Under the pieces are notes generated by a model. The model had not been told where the DNA came from and searched no databases. It saw nothing but the letters and a program-made list of their open reading frames with translations. Source: Sphingomonadaceae bacterium (lineage in GTDB: Bacteria; Pseudomonadota; Alphaproteobacteria; Sphingomonadales; Sphingomonadaceae). Taken from it: a stretch of 10,556 nt of DNA. Of the stretch, positions 1 through 6,993 are shown one piece after another. The stretch is from NCBI GenBank assembly GCA_013821585.1, contig JACDGO010000040.1, forward strand, positions 1 to 10,556, written 5' to 3'. The translations under genes and the position numbers were made by a program. Every line of letters starts with the position of its first letter. Within the stretch, counting starts at the first letter, position 1.

Positions 1-833
1 CCGGCGAAGCGAACCGCTCCCGCGGTGCCGAGCGCGGCGACGGCGAGCGTCACGACGTGCGCGGGCATCAGCGCGTCGCAATAAGGCTCGCTCCAGCGCA
101 AGGTCGGCGCGGTCAGCACGAACAGCGCTGCGCCGGCGCCCGCGAGCGCGGCCATGAACGCGGTCAGCCGCACGCCCGATTCGCGCCCCAGCGCCCAGAG
201 CAGCGCGAGGATTGCCGCGCAAGCGAGCGCGAAGGGCAGGCCTTCGAGCGAGATTGACAGATAGATCGCGGTGGCCGTGCCGGCGGCGAGACCCGAACGG
301 CGCGGGTCGCGCGCGAGCAGGCCCGCGAAAGCGAGTGCGGCGAACGCGATCTGCCAGCCGTGATGATCGATCCGGGTCGGATGGATCTGCGCCATTACAG
401 CAGGCGCGGAGACGAGCAGCAAAGGCGCGAACAGCGGGATCGACGGCAGCGGCCCGAACAGCCGCCGCATCGCGAAAACGAGGCCGACGAGCAGGACGAG
501 CAAGGTGAGCAAAGGCGCGGCCGTCACCGCGATCGCCTCCGCCGCCGGTTGCCCGAGCAGAGGCGTCAGCGGCGCCATGAATATGAGCAGGGGGATGTCG
601 ACCAGCCGCGACCAGTGCATCGACAGGCCGGCGGGCGGCGCCATCCGGTGTTGCGTCATGTCGAACCAGCCCTGTCCGCCGGCGAGGTCGCGGACCTGCT
701 GAAGCCGCATCAGATCGTCGGGGTCGGCATAGCTTCCGGTCAGGATCGCCGTGTACATCATCACAACCAGCAGAACTGAAATCGCCGCCCAGACGAAGAG
801 TAGCGGCCTCCAGGGAAAGGGGTGCGCGCGCAT
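1..833 (-). CDS. STT3/AglB-like GT-C membrane glycosyltransferase (C-terminal part cut by window edge)
   Basis: A continuous minus-strand frame of 277 residues runs from an ATG at 833 off the left edge, so the C-terminal part is missing. What can be seen: one N-terminal hydrophobic helix (about residues 11-31), then a loop with an acidic cluster ADPDDLMR (36-43) and the conserved-looking stretches GQGWFDMTQHR (53-63) and MHWSRLVD (72-79), then many more hydrophobic segments and a HPTRIDHHGW motif (151-160). An acidic first loop followed by an internal DHH motif is the layout of the STT3/AglB/PglB oligosaccharyltransferase superfamily and related GT-C enzymes, which transfer sugars from polyprenyl-phosphate carriers on the outer face of the inner membrane. 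The specific substrate cannot be told. The start overlaps the gtrA stop by one base (TGATG) and has no clear Shine-Dalgarno sequence, so it is probably translated by coupling. The gene is real; the superfamily call is moderately sure, and other PMT/ArnT-type GT-C families are possible. Confidence 0.72.
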   Translation of the reverse strand, partial: MRAHPFPWRPLLFVWAAISVLLVVMMYTAILTGSYADPDDLMRLQQVRDLAGGQGWFDMTQHRMAPPAGLSMHWSRLVDIPLLIFMAPLTPLLGQPAAEAIAVTAAPLLTLLVLLVGLVFAMRRLFGPLPSIPLFAPLLLVSAPAVMAQIHPTRIDHHGWQIAFAALAFAGLLARDPRRSGLAAGTATAIYLSISLEGLPFALACAAILALLWALGRESGVRLTAFMAALAGAGAALFVLTAPTLRWSEPYCDALMPAHVVTLAVAALGTAGAVRFA

Positions 834-1222
834 CACGCGAACACCACGCGCCTGCGCAACACATAGCCGAGCTGGAAGCTCAGCGGGATCGCGACGAGCT
901 TCGCGAGCCGGGGATCGAGATCGAGCAGCGCGAAGCTCGCCATGACCGACTGGGTGACGGCGAGCCCGGCGACCGCCGAGGCGAGGAACATCGCCTGCTG
1001 ACGCGCGCGCGGCGCGCCCGGCGCGGCGACGCGCGCCGAAAACACCGCGCGGCTGGAGAGCAGCCAGTGCGCGACGATGCCGGTGCAGTAACCGCCCGCC
1101 GACGCGGCGAGCGAAGGCGTGCCGGCCCCGAGCAGCGCGAGAAAGACCGAAACATCGACGCCAAGCGAAATCGCGCTGACGATCAGGTAGCGCGGCCAGG
1201 TTTTGCCGAGCAAACCGATCAT
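833..1222 (-). CDS. GtrA-family membrane protein (putative polyprenyl-linked sugar flippase)
   Basis: A 129-residue protein with four predicted membrane helices (about residues 11-31, 38-57, 77-99 and 105-122) and a basic C-terminus ending LRRRVVFA. Length, four-helix layout and the motif RYLIVSAISLGVDVSVF near the N-terminus match the GtrA family (PF04138). Members include Shigella phage GtrA, proposed to flip bactoprenol-phosphate-glucose, and mycobacterial Rv3789. The ATG at 1222 overlaps the stop of the upstream FAD oxidoreductase by four bases (ATGA), with GAAGG just upstream, and the stop overlaps the start of the STT3-like gene by one base. Its position between an oxidoreductase and a lipid-sugar-using glycosyltransferase fits a role in moving or presenting a lipid-linked sugar, but direct flippase activity is not established for the whole family. 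Family call is firm; substrate unknown. Confidence 0.88.
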   Translation of the reverse strand: MIGLLGKTWPRYLIVSAISLGVDVSVFLALLGAGTPSLAASAGGYCTGIVAHWLLSSRAVFSARVAAPGAPRARQQAMFLASAVAGLAVTQSVMASFALLDLDPRLAKLVAIPLSFQLGYVLRRRVVFA

Positions 1223-2730
1223 GCCGCCTTCAGCCGTTCGGGCACCGCGCGCACGCTGGCGAGCGCGGCGGCTTCGCCTTCGCGGCCCGCCTCGTGATAT
1301 TCGGCGTCCTCATTGACGCCCCAGATGTCGTAGAGCCGCTCGCCCGCGAGGATGTTGCGGACGGTGAGCATCGCCGTCATCATCGCGTGATCCTGGTTGT
1401 TGTAGCGGTGCATGCCGTTGCGCCCGACGAGGTGGAGCGTCGGCCAGCGCGCCTCAACCTCCGCGCGAAGCGCCGCGACGTTTTCGGCATAGCCGTCGTC
1501 ATAGACCGGATAGGCCTTTTCCTGTCGCACCACCGCGCCGCCGACGACATGGGCGGGATCGCACAGGCCGAGGGTCGCCATCTCTTTCGTCGCGAGCGCG
1601 ATCAGCTCGACGTCGGTCGACGACCACAGTCCGTCGCCTTCGAAACAGAAATATTCGAGGCCGACGCACGCGAGTTCGGGATCGGGCACCATGTCGGGCG
1701 ACCAGCTCCGGAAATTCTGGACGCGGCCCACCTTCACCTTCGAATCGTGGATGTAGATCCAGTTGTCGGGGAACAGATCGTCCGAGCGGATCATCAGCGC
1801 GACGGTCAGGAAATCGCGATATTTGAGGTCGAGCGCGGCGGGAAGCGCCGCGGGCAGCGGGTGGAGCCGTCCGGCGAGCTCGCGCATCGGCGCCGAGCTG
1901 ATCACATGCCCCGCGTCGATCGTCACCACCGAGCCGTCGGCGCGTGTCGCCGCGACCTTCCAGCGGCTCGACAGCTGGTCCTGCGTGAGCTGTTTGAGCG
2001 CATGGCCCATCAGCACCGCGTTGCCGCCCGCAACCACCTTGTCGTGCGCGGAGTCCCACATCATGCCGGGGCCGAGGCGCGGATAGCGGAAAGTTTCGAG
2101 CAAGCTCTTGGTCGCCATGCCGTCGTTGGGCCGCTTGTTGAGGCCGAGCGAGCGCTTCAGCCCGTCGAGCACGGCCGCGCCGAGGCTCAGCCCCTTGATG
2201 CGCTGCGCCGCCCAGTCGGCCGACATCTCGTCGCACGGGATGCCCCACACCTTCTCGGTGTAGGTTTTGAAGAAGATCGAATAGAGCTTGTGGCCGAACT
2301 GGTTGACCACCCAGTCCTCGAAGCTCCTCACCTGCTTTTTCGGCGCGAGCTTCCAGCGCGCGTAGCTCGCCATGCACAGCGCCGAGCGCCAGACGCCGAG
2401 GTTCAAGAGCGCCTCGAACGCGCGCAGCGGATAGCTGTAGAACTTGCCCTCGTAATAGATGCGGCTCATCCGCGGGCGCTCGACGAATCCGTCGGGGAGC
2501 AGTTCGTTCCACAGGTCGACGACTTCGCGGCTCTTCGAGAAGAAGCGGTGCCCGCCGATGTCGAAGCGGAATCCCTCGTGCTCGACCGTCCGGCTGATCC
2601 CGCCGACGGCGTGGCCGTCCTTCTCGATCACCGCGACGCGCTTTCCCGCTTTCGTCAGCAAATAGGCCGCGGTCAGCCCCGCCGGCCCCGCGCCGATGAT
2701 CGCCACGTCGACGCTGTGTCCGCTTGCCAT
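1219..2730 (-). CDS. FAD/NAD(P)-dependent oxidoreductase, amine-oxidase/UDP-galactopyranose-mutase-like
   Basis: A 503-residue soluble flavoprotein. An N-terminal dinucleotide-binding fold is clear: GAGPAG at residues 13-18, an acidic residue ending the second strand (E36) and a GG pair at 43-44. A GGHRFF motif (59-64) follows, resembling that of UDP-galactopyranose mutases and related NAD(P)-binding Rossmann-like proteins. Near the C-terminus LVGRNGMHRYNNQDHAM (from 434) is the typical second FAD-contacting segment. The family often sits beside glycosyltransferase and GtrA genes, as here, which suggests it modifies or isomerises a sugar nucleotide or lipid-linked sugar; the reaction is unknown. 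The ATG at 2730 lies directly after a GGGCGGGACT purine-rich stretch. It is 67 bases downstream of argG on the same strand and may be read from the argG promoter. Protoporphyrinogen-oxidase-like or desaturase-like activity is an alternative, but less likely from the context. Confidence 0.87.
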   Translation of the reverse strand: MASGHSVDVAIIGAGPAGLTAAYLLTKAGKRVAVIEKDGHAVGGISRTVEHEGFRFDIGGHRFFSKSREVVDLWNELLPDGFVERPRMSRIYYEGKFYSYPLRAFEALLNLGVWRSALCMASYARWKLAPKKQVRSFEDWVVNQFGHKLYSIFFKTYTEKVWGIPCDEMSADWAAQRIKGLSLGAAVLDGLKRSLGLNKRPNDGMATKSLLETFRYPRLGPGMMWDSAHDKVVAGGNAVLMGHALKQLTQDQLSSRWKVAATRADGSVVTIDAGHVISSAPMRELAGRLHPLPAALPAALDLKYRDFLTVALMIRSDDLFPDNWIYIHDSKVKVGRVQNFRSWSPDMVPDPELACVGLEYFCFEGDGLWSSTDVELIALATKEMATLGLCDPAHVVGGAVVRQEKAYPVYDDGYAENVAALRAEVEARWPTLHLVGRNGMHRYNNQDHAMMTAMLTVRNILAGERLYDIWGVNEDAEYHEAGREGEAAALASVRAVPERLKAA

Positions 2731-2797
2731 AGTCCCGCCCGCCCGAACCGAGCGCCAAGCGATGGGCGAAAACCTCTAAAGGCTGGTTAATTGGGCG

Positions 2798-4015
2798 TTA
2801 GCGCGCGTCGCGCCGCCCGACCAGGCGCAGGCGCAGCGCGTTCAACTTGATGAAGCCTTCAGCGTCGCGCTGGTCATAGGCGCCGGCGTCATCCTCGAAG
2901 GTCACGACCTTTTCGCTGTAGAGGCTGTTCGGCGACTTGCGGCCGATGACGTGGGCGCCGCCTTTGTAAAGCTTGAGGCGGACGGTGCCCGAGACCTTCG
3001 CCTGGCTATGGTCGATCGCCGCCTGGAGCATCTCGCGCTCGGGCGAAAACCAGAAGCCGTTGTAAATGAGCTCGGCGTAACGGGGGCCTAACTCGTCCTT
3101 CAGATGCGCGGCGCCGCGATCGAGCGTCAGCTGTTCGACGCCGCGGTGCGCGAGGTGGAGGATCGTTCCCCCAGGCGTCTCGTACATCCCGCGTGACTTC
3201 ATCCCGACGAAGCGGTTCTCGACCAGATCGAGGCGGCCGATTCCGTGGATGCGGCCGAGGTCGTTGAGCTTCGCGAGCAAGGTCGCGGGGCTCATGCCTT
3301 CGCCATTCACCGCGACCGCGTCGCCGCGCTCGAAATCGACCGTGATGACCTGAGGCGCGTCGGGCGCGTCCTCGGGGTTCACGGTGCGCGAATAGACGTG
3401 AGGCGGCACTTCCTCCCACGGATCCTCGAGCACTTTCCCTTCCGAAGACGTGTGGAGGATGTTCGCATCGGTCGAGAACGGGCTTTCGCCGCGTTTGTCC
3501 TTCGGCACGGGAATCTGGTGCGCTTCCGCGAAGGCAATCAGCGCGGTGCGGCTGGTCAAATCCCACTCGCGCCACGGCGCGATCACGCGGATGTCGGGCG
3601 CGAGCGCGTAATAGCCGAGCTCGAAGCGCACTTGGTCGTTGCCCTTGCCTGTCGCGCCATGACTGACCGCGTCCGCGCCGACTGCACGCGCGATCTCGAT
3701 CTGGCGCTTGGCGATCAAGGGCCGCGCGATCGACGTGCCGAGCAGATACAGCCCTTCGTAGAGCGCGTTCGCGCGCATCATCGGAAAGACGTAATTGCGG
3801 ACGAATTCCTCCTTCAGGTCGTCGATGAAGATGTGCTCTTCCCTGACGCCCATCAGCCGCGCCTTCGCGCGCGCGGGCTCGAGCTCCTCGCCCTGGCCCA
3901 GGTCGGCGGTGAAGGTGACGACCTCGCACCCGTAATTCTGCTGGAGCCATTTGAGTATGACGCTGGTGTCGAGCCCGCCCGAAAAGGCCAGCACCACGCG
4001 CTTGATGTCGCTCAT
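2798..4015 (-). CDS. argG: Argininosuccinate synthase
   Basis: A 405-residue cytoplasmic enzyme joining citrulline and aspartate with ATP to make argininosuccinate, the penultimate step of arginine synthesis. The N-terminal ATP pyrophosphatase P-loop AFSGGLDTS is at residues 10-18, and the family signature [13 protein letters not shown] at 119-131. Length is that of bacterial ArgG of the about 400-residue class. I chose the ATG at 4015 because the protein then begins [16 protein letters not shown], as in homologues, and because GGGAG lies five bases upstream. The frame stays open to an ATG at 4063, but those 16 extra residues are not family-like. Neighbours carry no other arginine genes. It heads the minus-strand group that continues into the glycan operon, with no obvious terminator in the 67-base gap. 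Confidence 0.97.
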   Translation of the reverse strand: MSDIKRVVLAFSGGLDTSVILKWLQQNYGCEVVTFTADLGQGEELEPARAKARLMGVREEHIFIDDLKEEFVRNYVFPMMRANALYEGLYLLGTSIARPLIAKRQIEIARAVGADAVSHGATGKGNDQVRFELGYYALAPDIRVIAPWREWDLTSRTALIAFAEAHQIPVPKDKRGESPFSTDANILHTSSEGKVLEDPWEEVPPHVYSRTVNPEDAPDAPQVITVDFERGDAVAVNGEGMSPATLLAKLNDLGRIHGIGRLDLVENRFVGMKSRGMYETPGGTILHLAHRGVEQLTLDRGAAHLKDELGPRYAELIYNGFWFSPEREMLQAAIDHSQAKVSGTVRLKLYKGGAHVIGRKSPNSLYSEKVVTFEDDAGAYDQRDAEGFIKLNALRLRLVGRRDAR

Positions 4016-4042
4016 CCCGCACTCCCGATCGGCAAGCGCGGC

Positions 4043-4070
4043 GTCATAACCCAAGCCCGCCATCGTTCAA
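4043..4070 (-). promoter_or_regulatory. Weak candidate promoter for argG
   Basis: On the minus strand, TTGAAC (4070-4065) and TATGAC (4048-4043) are spaced 16 bases apart, each matching four of six positions of the sigma-70 consensus, and lie 28 to 55 bases upstream of the argG start. This is the only reasonable -35/-10 pair I see in the 112-base spacer for that strand. In such GC-rich DNA this is a suggestion only. Confidence 0.25.
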
Positions 4071-4114
4071 CCGCCATACAGCTTGCGCGCGGCACATCCG
4101 GCGCACCGTTTTCC

Positions 4115-4121
4115 GGGGAGG
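4115..4121 (+). promoter_or_regulatory. Ribosome binding site of the EF-hand gene
   Basis: GGGGAGG lies six bases before the ATG at 4128. It decides the start: the frame is open upstream to an ATG at 4083, but only the 4128 start has a strong Shine-Dalgarno sequence and begins directly with a signal peptide. Confidence 0.8.
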
Positions 4122-4127
4122 ACAGCG

Positions 4128-4709
4128 ATGAACAAAATGATCCTGACGAGCGCCGCCGTCGTCGCGCTCGCGGTTCCCGCCGCCGCGCAGGTGGCGATGC
4201 ATCACGACATGGATGGGCCGACGACGCGCGCCGACGCCGAGGCCAAGGTGCGCGCGCAATTCGCCAAGATGGACGCCAACCATGACGGCTTCGTCACGCG
4301 CGAGGAGGTCCAGGCGTCGATGGAGGCGATGATGGCCGAACACCGCACGGACGCCTTCGATGCGATCGACGCCAACCACGACGGGTCGATCAGCCGCGAC
4401 GAGTTCATGGCCCATCGTCCCGGCGCGGGCGGCATGCACACCGAAATGCGTGCGGAGAACGGCGCGCGCGGCATGGGCGGCCATCGCATGATGATGATGC
4501 GCGAAGGCGATCCCAACGCCGGCTTCGGCATGTTCGTGATGGCCGACGGCGACAAGGACGGCCGCGTTTCGCTGAAGGAAGCGCTCGACGCGACGCTCGC
4601 GCGCTTCGACCAAGCGGACGCGAACCACGACGGGACGCTGACTCCCGAAGAACGGCGCGGCGCGATGGAAGCGATGCGCGCGGAAATGCGCGCCGCGCCC
4701 GCGCGCTAG
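4128..4709 (+). CDS. Exported EF-hand calcium-binding protein with four EF loops
   Basis: A 193-residue protein. Residues 1-21 form a signal peptide (MNKM, hydrophobic core, cleavage probably after AAAQ or PAAA), so the mature protein should be periplasmic. Four canonical 12-residue EF loops with Asp at position 1, Asp/Asn at 3, Asp at 5, Gly at 6 and Glu at 12 lie at residues 49-60, 81-92, 140-151 and 164-175; loops 1, 2 and 4 share DANHDG. The first and second pair are separated by a Met/His/Gly-rich linker (about 93-127, with MMMM at 121-124) that could bind other metals. Calcium binding is well supported by the loops, but the partner or role is unknown; such proteins are common in Sphingomonadales. 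It is the only plus-strand gene, divergent from argG, and its TAG stop shares CTAG with the stop of the converging DUF3667 gene. Confidence 0.92.
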   Translation: MNKMILTSAAVVALAVPAAAQVAMHHDMDGPTTRADAEAKVRAQFAKMDANHDGFVTREEVQASMEAMMAEHRTDAFDAIDANHDGSISRDEFMAHRPGAGGMHTEMRAENGARGMGGHRMMMMREGDPNAGFGMFVMADGDKDGRVSLKEALDATLARFDQADANHDGTLTPEERRGAMEAMRAEMRAAPAR

Positions 4710-5770
4710 CCCATCACGCCGATCATCAGGAGCAGAAGCAGGAACAGGGTCAGGACGATCGCGCCGAAGATCATTAGCGCGAACGTGCGCAGCGCGGCGC
4801 CCGTCCGCCCGATTCTGTAAGCGCCGCGCAGCTGCTTGTAGATGTGCACCGGCGGCAGGAATGCCGCGAGCGACAGTACCGGCGTGCCGAGGCCGAGCGC
4901 CGACAACACGGTCAGCGCGACCGTGAGCAGCATCATGAAGGTGAGCGAGTAGGTGACGAACACCGCATGGTCGAACATCCGGTGCTGCCGCCGCCAGAAG
5001 AACAGCAGCCACAGAAACGGAGTCGATAGCGGGATCAGCGCCCAGCTGTATTTATAAGCGCTCGACTGCATCTTGTAGAGAACGAGGTCGGGGTTGGCCT
5101 TGGCCTTGCGAAGCGCGGAATCGAGCCGCCCCCAGCGGCTGTGCGATGGATTGGTGATGGGGTTCGCGTCGTCGCTTGCGAGCACCCTCGCGGTGGCAAG
5201 GTCGCGCATTTTGTTGGCGACCGCAAGGCGTCGCGCATTGATCGCGCGCGTGTCCTTGCCCGCCGCGCGCAGCCGGTCGCGCTCGTCGCGCAGCGAATGG
5301 AGCAGCGTCCTTTGCCGCGCCATCTCGGCGTCGATCTGGGGTCCGGTCTTATCGCCGAGCGCGAGCGGGCCGGCGACGTGCGCCTCTCCCGCGATCGCGG
5401 TGATCACCGCGAACATCAGGAAGACGGTGAACAGGAACAGCGCGAGCGGCGACACGAACTTGGCGCGCTCGCCGTGGACATAGCGGCGGGTGAGTTCGCC
5501 GGGTTTGAAAAGCAGCAATGGCAGCGTGCGCCAGATCTTGCCCTCGAAATGGAAAACGCCGTGGGCGATCTCGTGGCCGATCGCGCTCAGCGTGCGGTGA
5601 ACGTGCGCCGCCTGGCCGCACTGGTGGCAGTAGGGGCCGTCGAGCGACGCGCGGCAGTTGAGGCACGCGCCGCGCGCCGTGGCGCCGCCTTCGCCGTGCC
5701 CCGGCTCGACGGCGCGCGCGATCACAGCTCCCGTCAGCTCATCCCCCGCCGCTTCGAATCCCCCCGTCAT
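4706..5770 (-). CDS. DUF3667 family zinc-ribbon membrane protein
   Basis: A 354-residue protein. A four-cysteine zinc ribbon (C36-x2-C39-x8-C48-x2-C51; motifs CLNC and CHQCGQ) is followed by a conserved-looking stretch with FKPGELTRRYVHGERAKFVS (88-107), a first membrane helix (about 106-128), a charged, probably coiled-coil segment (145-195), and three more hydrophobic stretches (about 242-258, 268-292 and 328-351). This order is that of DUF3667 proteins, whose function is unknown. The start at 5770 overlaps the stop of the upstream methyltransferase by four bases (ATGA); GGAGGAGGAG lies 11 bases upstream. The frame is open for more than 300 bases further upstream, but that part lies over the methyltransferase gene and looks like an out-of-frame shadow. 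Last gene of the operon; its TAG stop overlaps the EF-hand gene stop. Co-location with lipid methyltransferases suggests a membrane-lipid role, by inference only. Confidence 0.88.
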   Translation of the reverse strand: MTGGFEAAGDELTGAVIARAVEPGHGEGGATARGACLNCRASLDGPYCHQCGQAAHVHRTLSAIGHEIAHGVFHFEGKIWRTLPLLLFKPGELTRRYVHGERAKFVSPLALFLFTVFLMFAVITAIAGEAHVAGPLALGDKTGPQIDAEMARQRTLLHSLRDERDRLRAAGKDTRAINARRLAVANKMRDLATARVLASDDANPITNPSHSRWGRLDSALRKAKANPDLVLYKMQSSAYKYSWALIPLSTPFLWLLFFWRRQHRMFDHAVFVTYSLTFMMLLTVALTVLSALGLGTPVLSLAAFLPPVHIYKQLRGAYRIGRTGAALRTFALMIFGAIVLTLFLLLLLMIGVMG

Positions 5771-6993
5771 GCCCGCAACCGCTCCTCCTCCACCGCCATA
5801 TAGTCGCGCGTGATCGGCAAGGCGTCGCGCGACCGGGCGATCTGCACCTGATAGTTGCACATGCCGCCCCATTGGAAGCCCGCGACGTTTCCGGCGAGGT
5901 AGAAGCGCCACATGCGGTAGAAACGCACGTCGTAGAGTGCCTCGATCTCTGCGCGGTGCGCGCCGGTGCGTTCGTACCAATGGCGCAGCGTATGGGCGTA
6001 GTGGACGCGCAAAGTCTCGACGTCGGTGACGATCAGGCGCAATTTCTCGGTCGCGGTGACGATCTCGCTCAGCGACGGACTGTACGCGCCGGGAAAGATA
6101 TAGCGCGCGGTCCATGCGTCAGTGACGCCCGGCGTTCCCAACCGTCCAACGGTGTGGAGCAGCATGACGCCTTCTTCGGTCAGGAGATCGCGGCATTTGG
6201 CGAAGAAGGCGTCGTAGCTCGCGGGGCCGACATGCTCGAACATCCCGACCGAAACGATACGGTCGAACTTTCCCGTGACCGCGCGATAGTCGATTAGCTC
6301 GAACTTCACGCGATCGGAAACCCCCGCCGCCGCGGCACGCGCGCGCGCGACCTTGAGCTGCTCCTCGCTGAGCGTGACGCCGAGCACTTCGGCGCCCGAT
6401 TTTTCGTGGAGGTAGAGCGCCATGCCGCCCCAGCCGCAGCCGATGTCGAGAACGCGCTGACCCGGCTTCAGCGCCAGCTTCGACGCGATATGCGCCTTCT
6501 TGTCGGACTGCGCCTGTTCGAGGCTGTTCGCGGGATCGGTGAAATAGGCGCACGAATATTGTCGGTCGTCGTCGAGGAAGAGTTCGTAGAGCCGGTCGTC
6601 GAGATCGTAATGATGCGCGACGTTGCGCTTCGACTTGCGCGCCCAGTTGATCCGGTCGATCCGCCCGACCAGCCCGCCGAGAGCGCGCCGCGCGAGCCCG
6701 GCATCGCGCACCGCGCCGCCGTCCTCCCAGCGCGAATTGAGGCGCAGCAGCATGATCAGACCGAGAATGTCGTCGCCCTCGACGATCAGGCGGCCGTCCA
6801 TATAAGCCTCGCCCGCGCCGAGCCGCGGCCGCGCGGCGATGTCACGCCCGACGCGCGCGTCGGCGAGGCGGACGCCGATCTCCGGAAAGCCCGGCGTCGC
6901 CACGCCGAAGCGGCGAGCGACGCCGCGATGATCGACGACGGTCAGCATGCCGCGGCGGAAGGTCCGCGTCAGGAAGCGGTCCATCAACGTCAT
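5767..6993 (-). CDS. Cyclopropane-fatty-acyl-phospholipid synthase family methyltransferase, copy 1 (downstream)
   Basis: A 408-residue SAM-dependent methyltransferase of the CFA synthase family, which adds a methylene or methyl group from SAM to double bonds of phospholipid acyl chains at the inner-membrane face. The SAM motif VLDIGCGWGG is at 181-190. Residues matching the bicarbonate-binding active site of E. coli Cfa are present: C148 in YSCAYF, E253 in FEHVG, H280 in LLHT and Y332 in HYA; the Ile of the HTI motif is Val282 here. Length is slightly above E. coli Cfa (382). The start at 6993 overlaps the stop of the upstream paralogue by four bases (ATGA), has GGAG ten bases before it, and aligns with the paralogue's start (MTLMDRFLTR versus MSLFDRFLTR). 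Whether it makes cyclopropanes, methyl-branched chains or another product cannot be told from sequence. Confidence 0.93.
   Translation of the reverse strand: MTLMDRFLTRTFRRGMLTVVDHRGVARRFGVATPGFPEIGVRLADARVGRDIAARPRLGAGEAYMDGRLIVEGDDILGLIMLLRLNSRWEDGGAVRDAGLARRALGGLVGRIDRINWARKSKRNVAHHYDLDDRLYELFLDDDRQYSCAYFTDPANSLEQAQSDKKAHIASKLALKPGQRVLDIGCGWGGMALYLHEKSGAEVLGVTLSEEQLKVARARAAAAGVSDRVKFELIDYRAVTGKFDRIVSVGMFEHVGPASYDAFFAKCRDLLTEEGVMLLHTVGRLGTPGVTDAWTARYIFPGAYSPSLSEIVTATEKLRLIVTDVETLRVHYAHTLRHWYERTGAHRAEIEALYDVRFYRMWRFYLAGNVAGFQWGGMCNYQVQIARSRDALPITRDYMAVEEERLRA

Noticed and set aside
1294..2790. Long plus-strand open frame (498 codons) opposite the FAD oxidoreductase
   Set aside because: Arg/Ala/His-rich composition with no domain signature; it is the antisense shadow of a well-supported flavoprotein, as expected in GC-rich DNA.
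2731..2797. Possible terminator between argG and the FAD oxidoreductase
   Set aside because: I find no GC-rich hairpin followed by a T-run on the minus strand in this gap, so I do not call one.
3245..4285. Plus-strand open frame of 346 codons over argG and the start of the EF-hand gene
   Set aside because: It crosses two real genes and the divergent spacer, has low-complexity charged composition and no recognisable domain.
5771..6115. N-terminal extension of the DUF3667 frame into the methyltransferase gene
   Set aside because: The extra residues are arginine-rich out-of-frame sequence of the methyltransferase; the start at 5770 has the ATGA overlap and family-like length.
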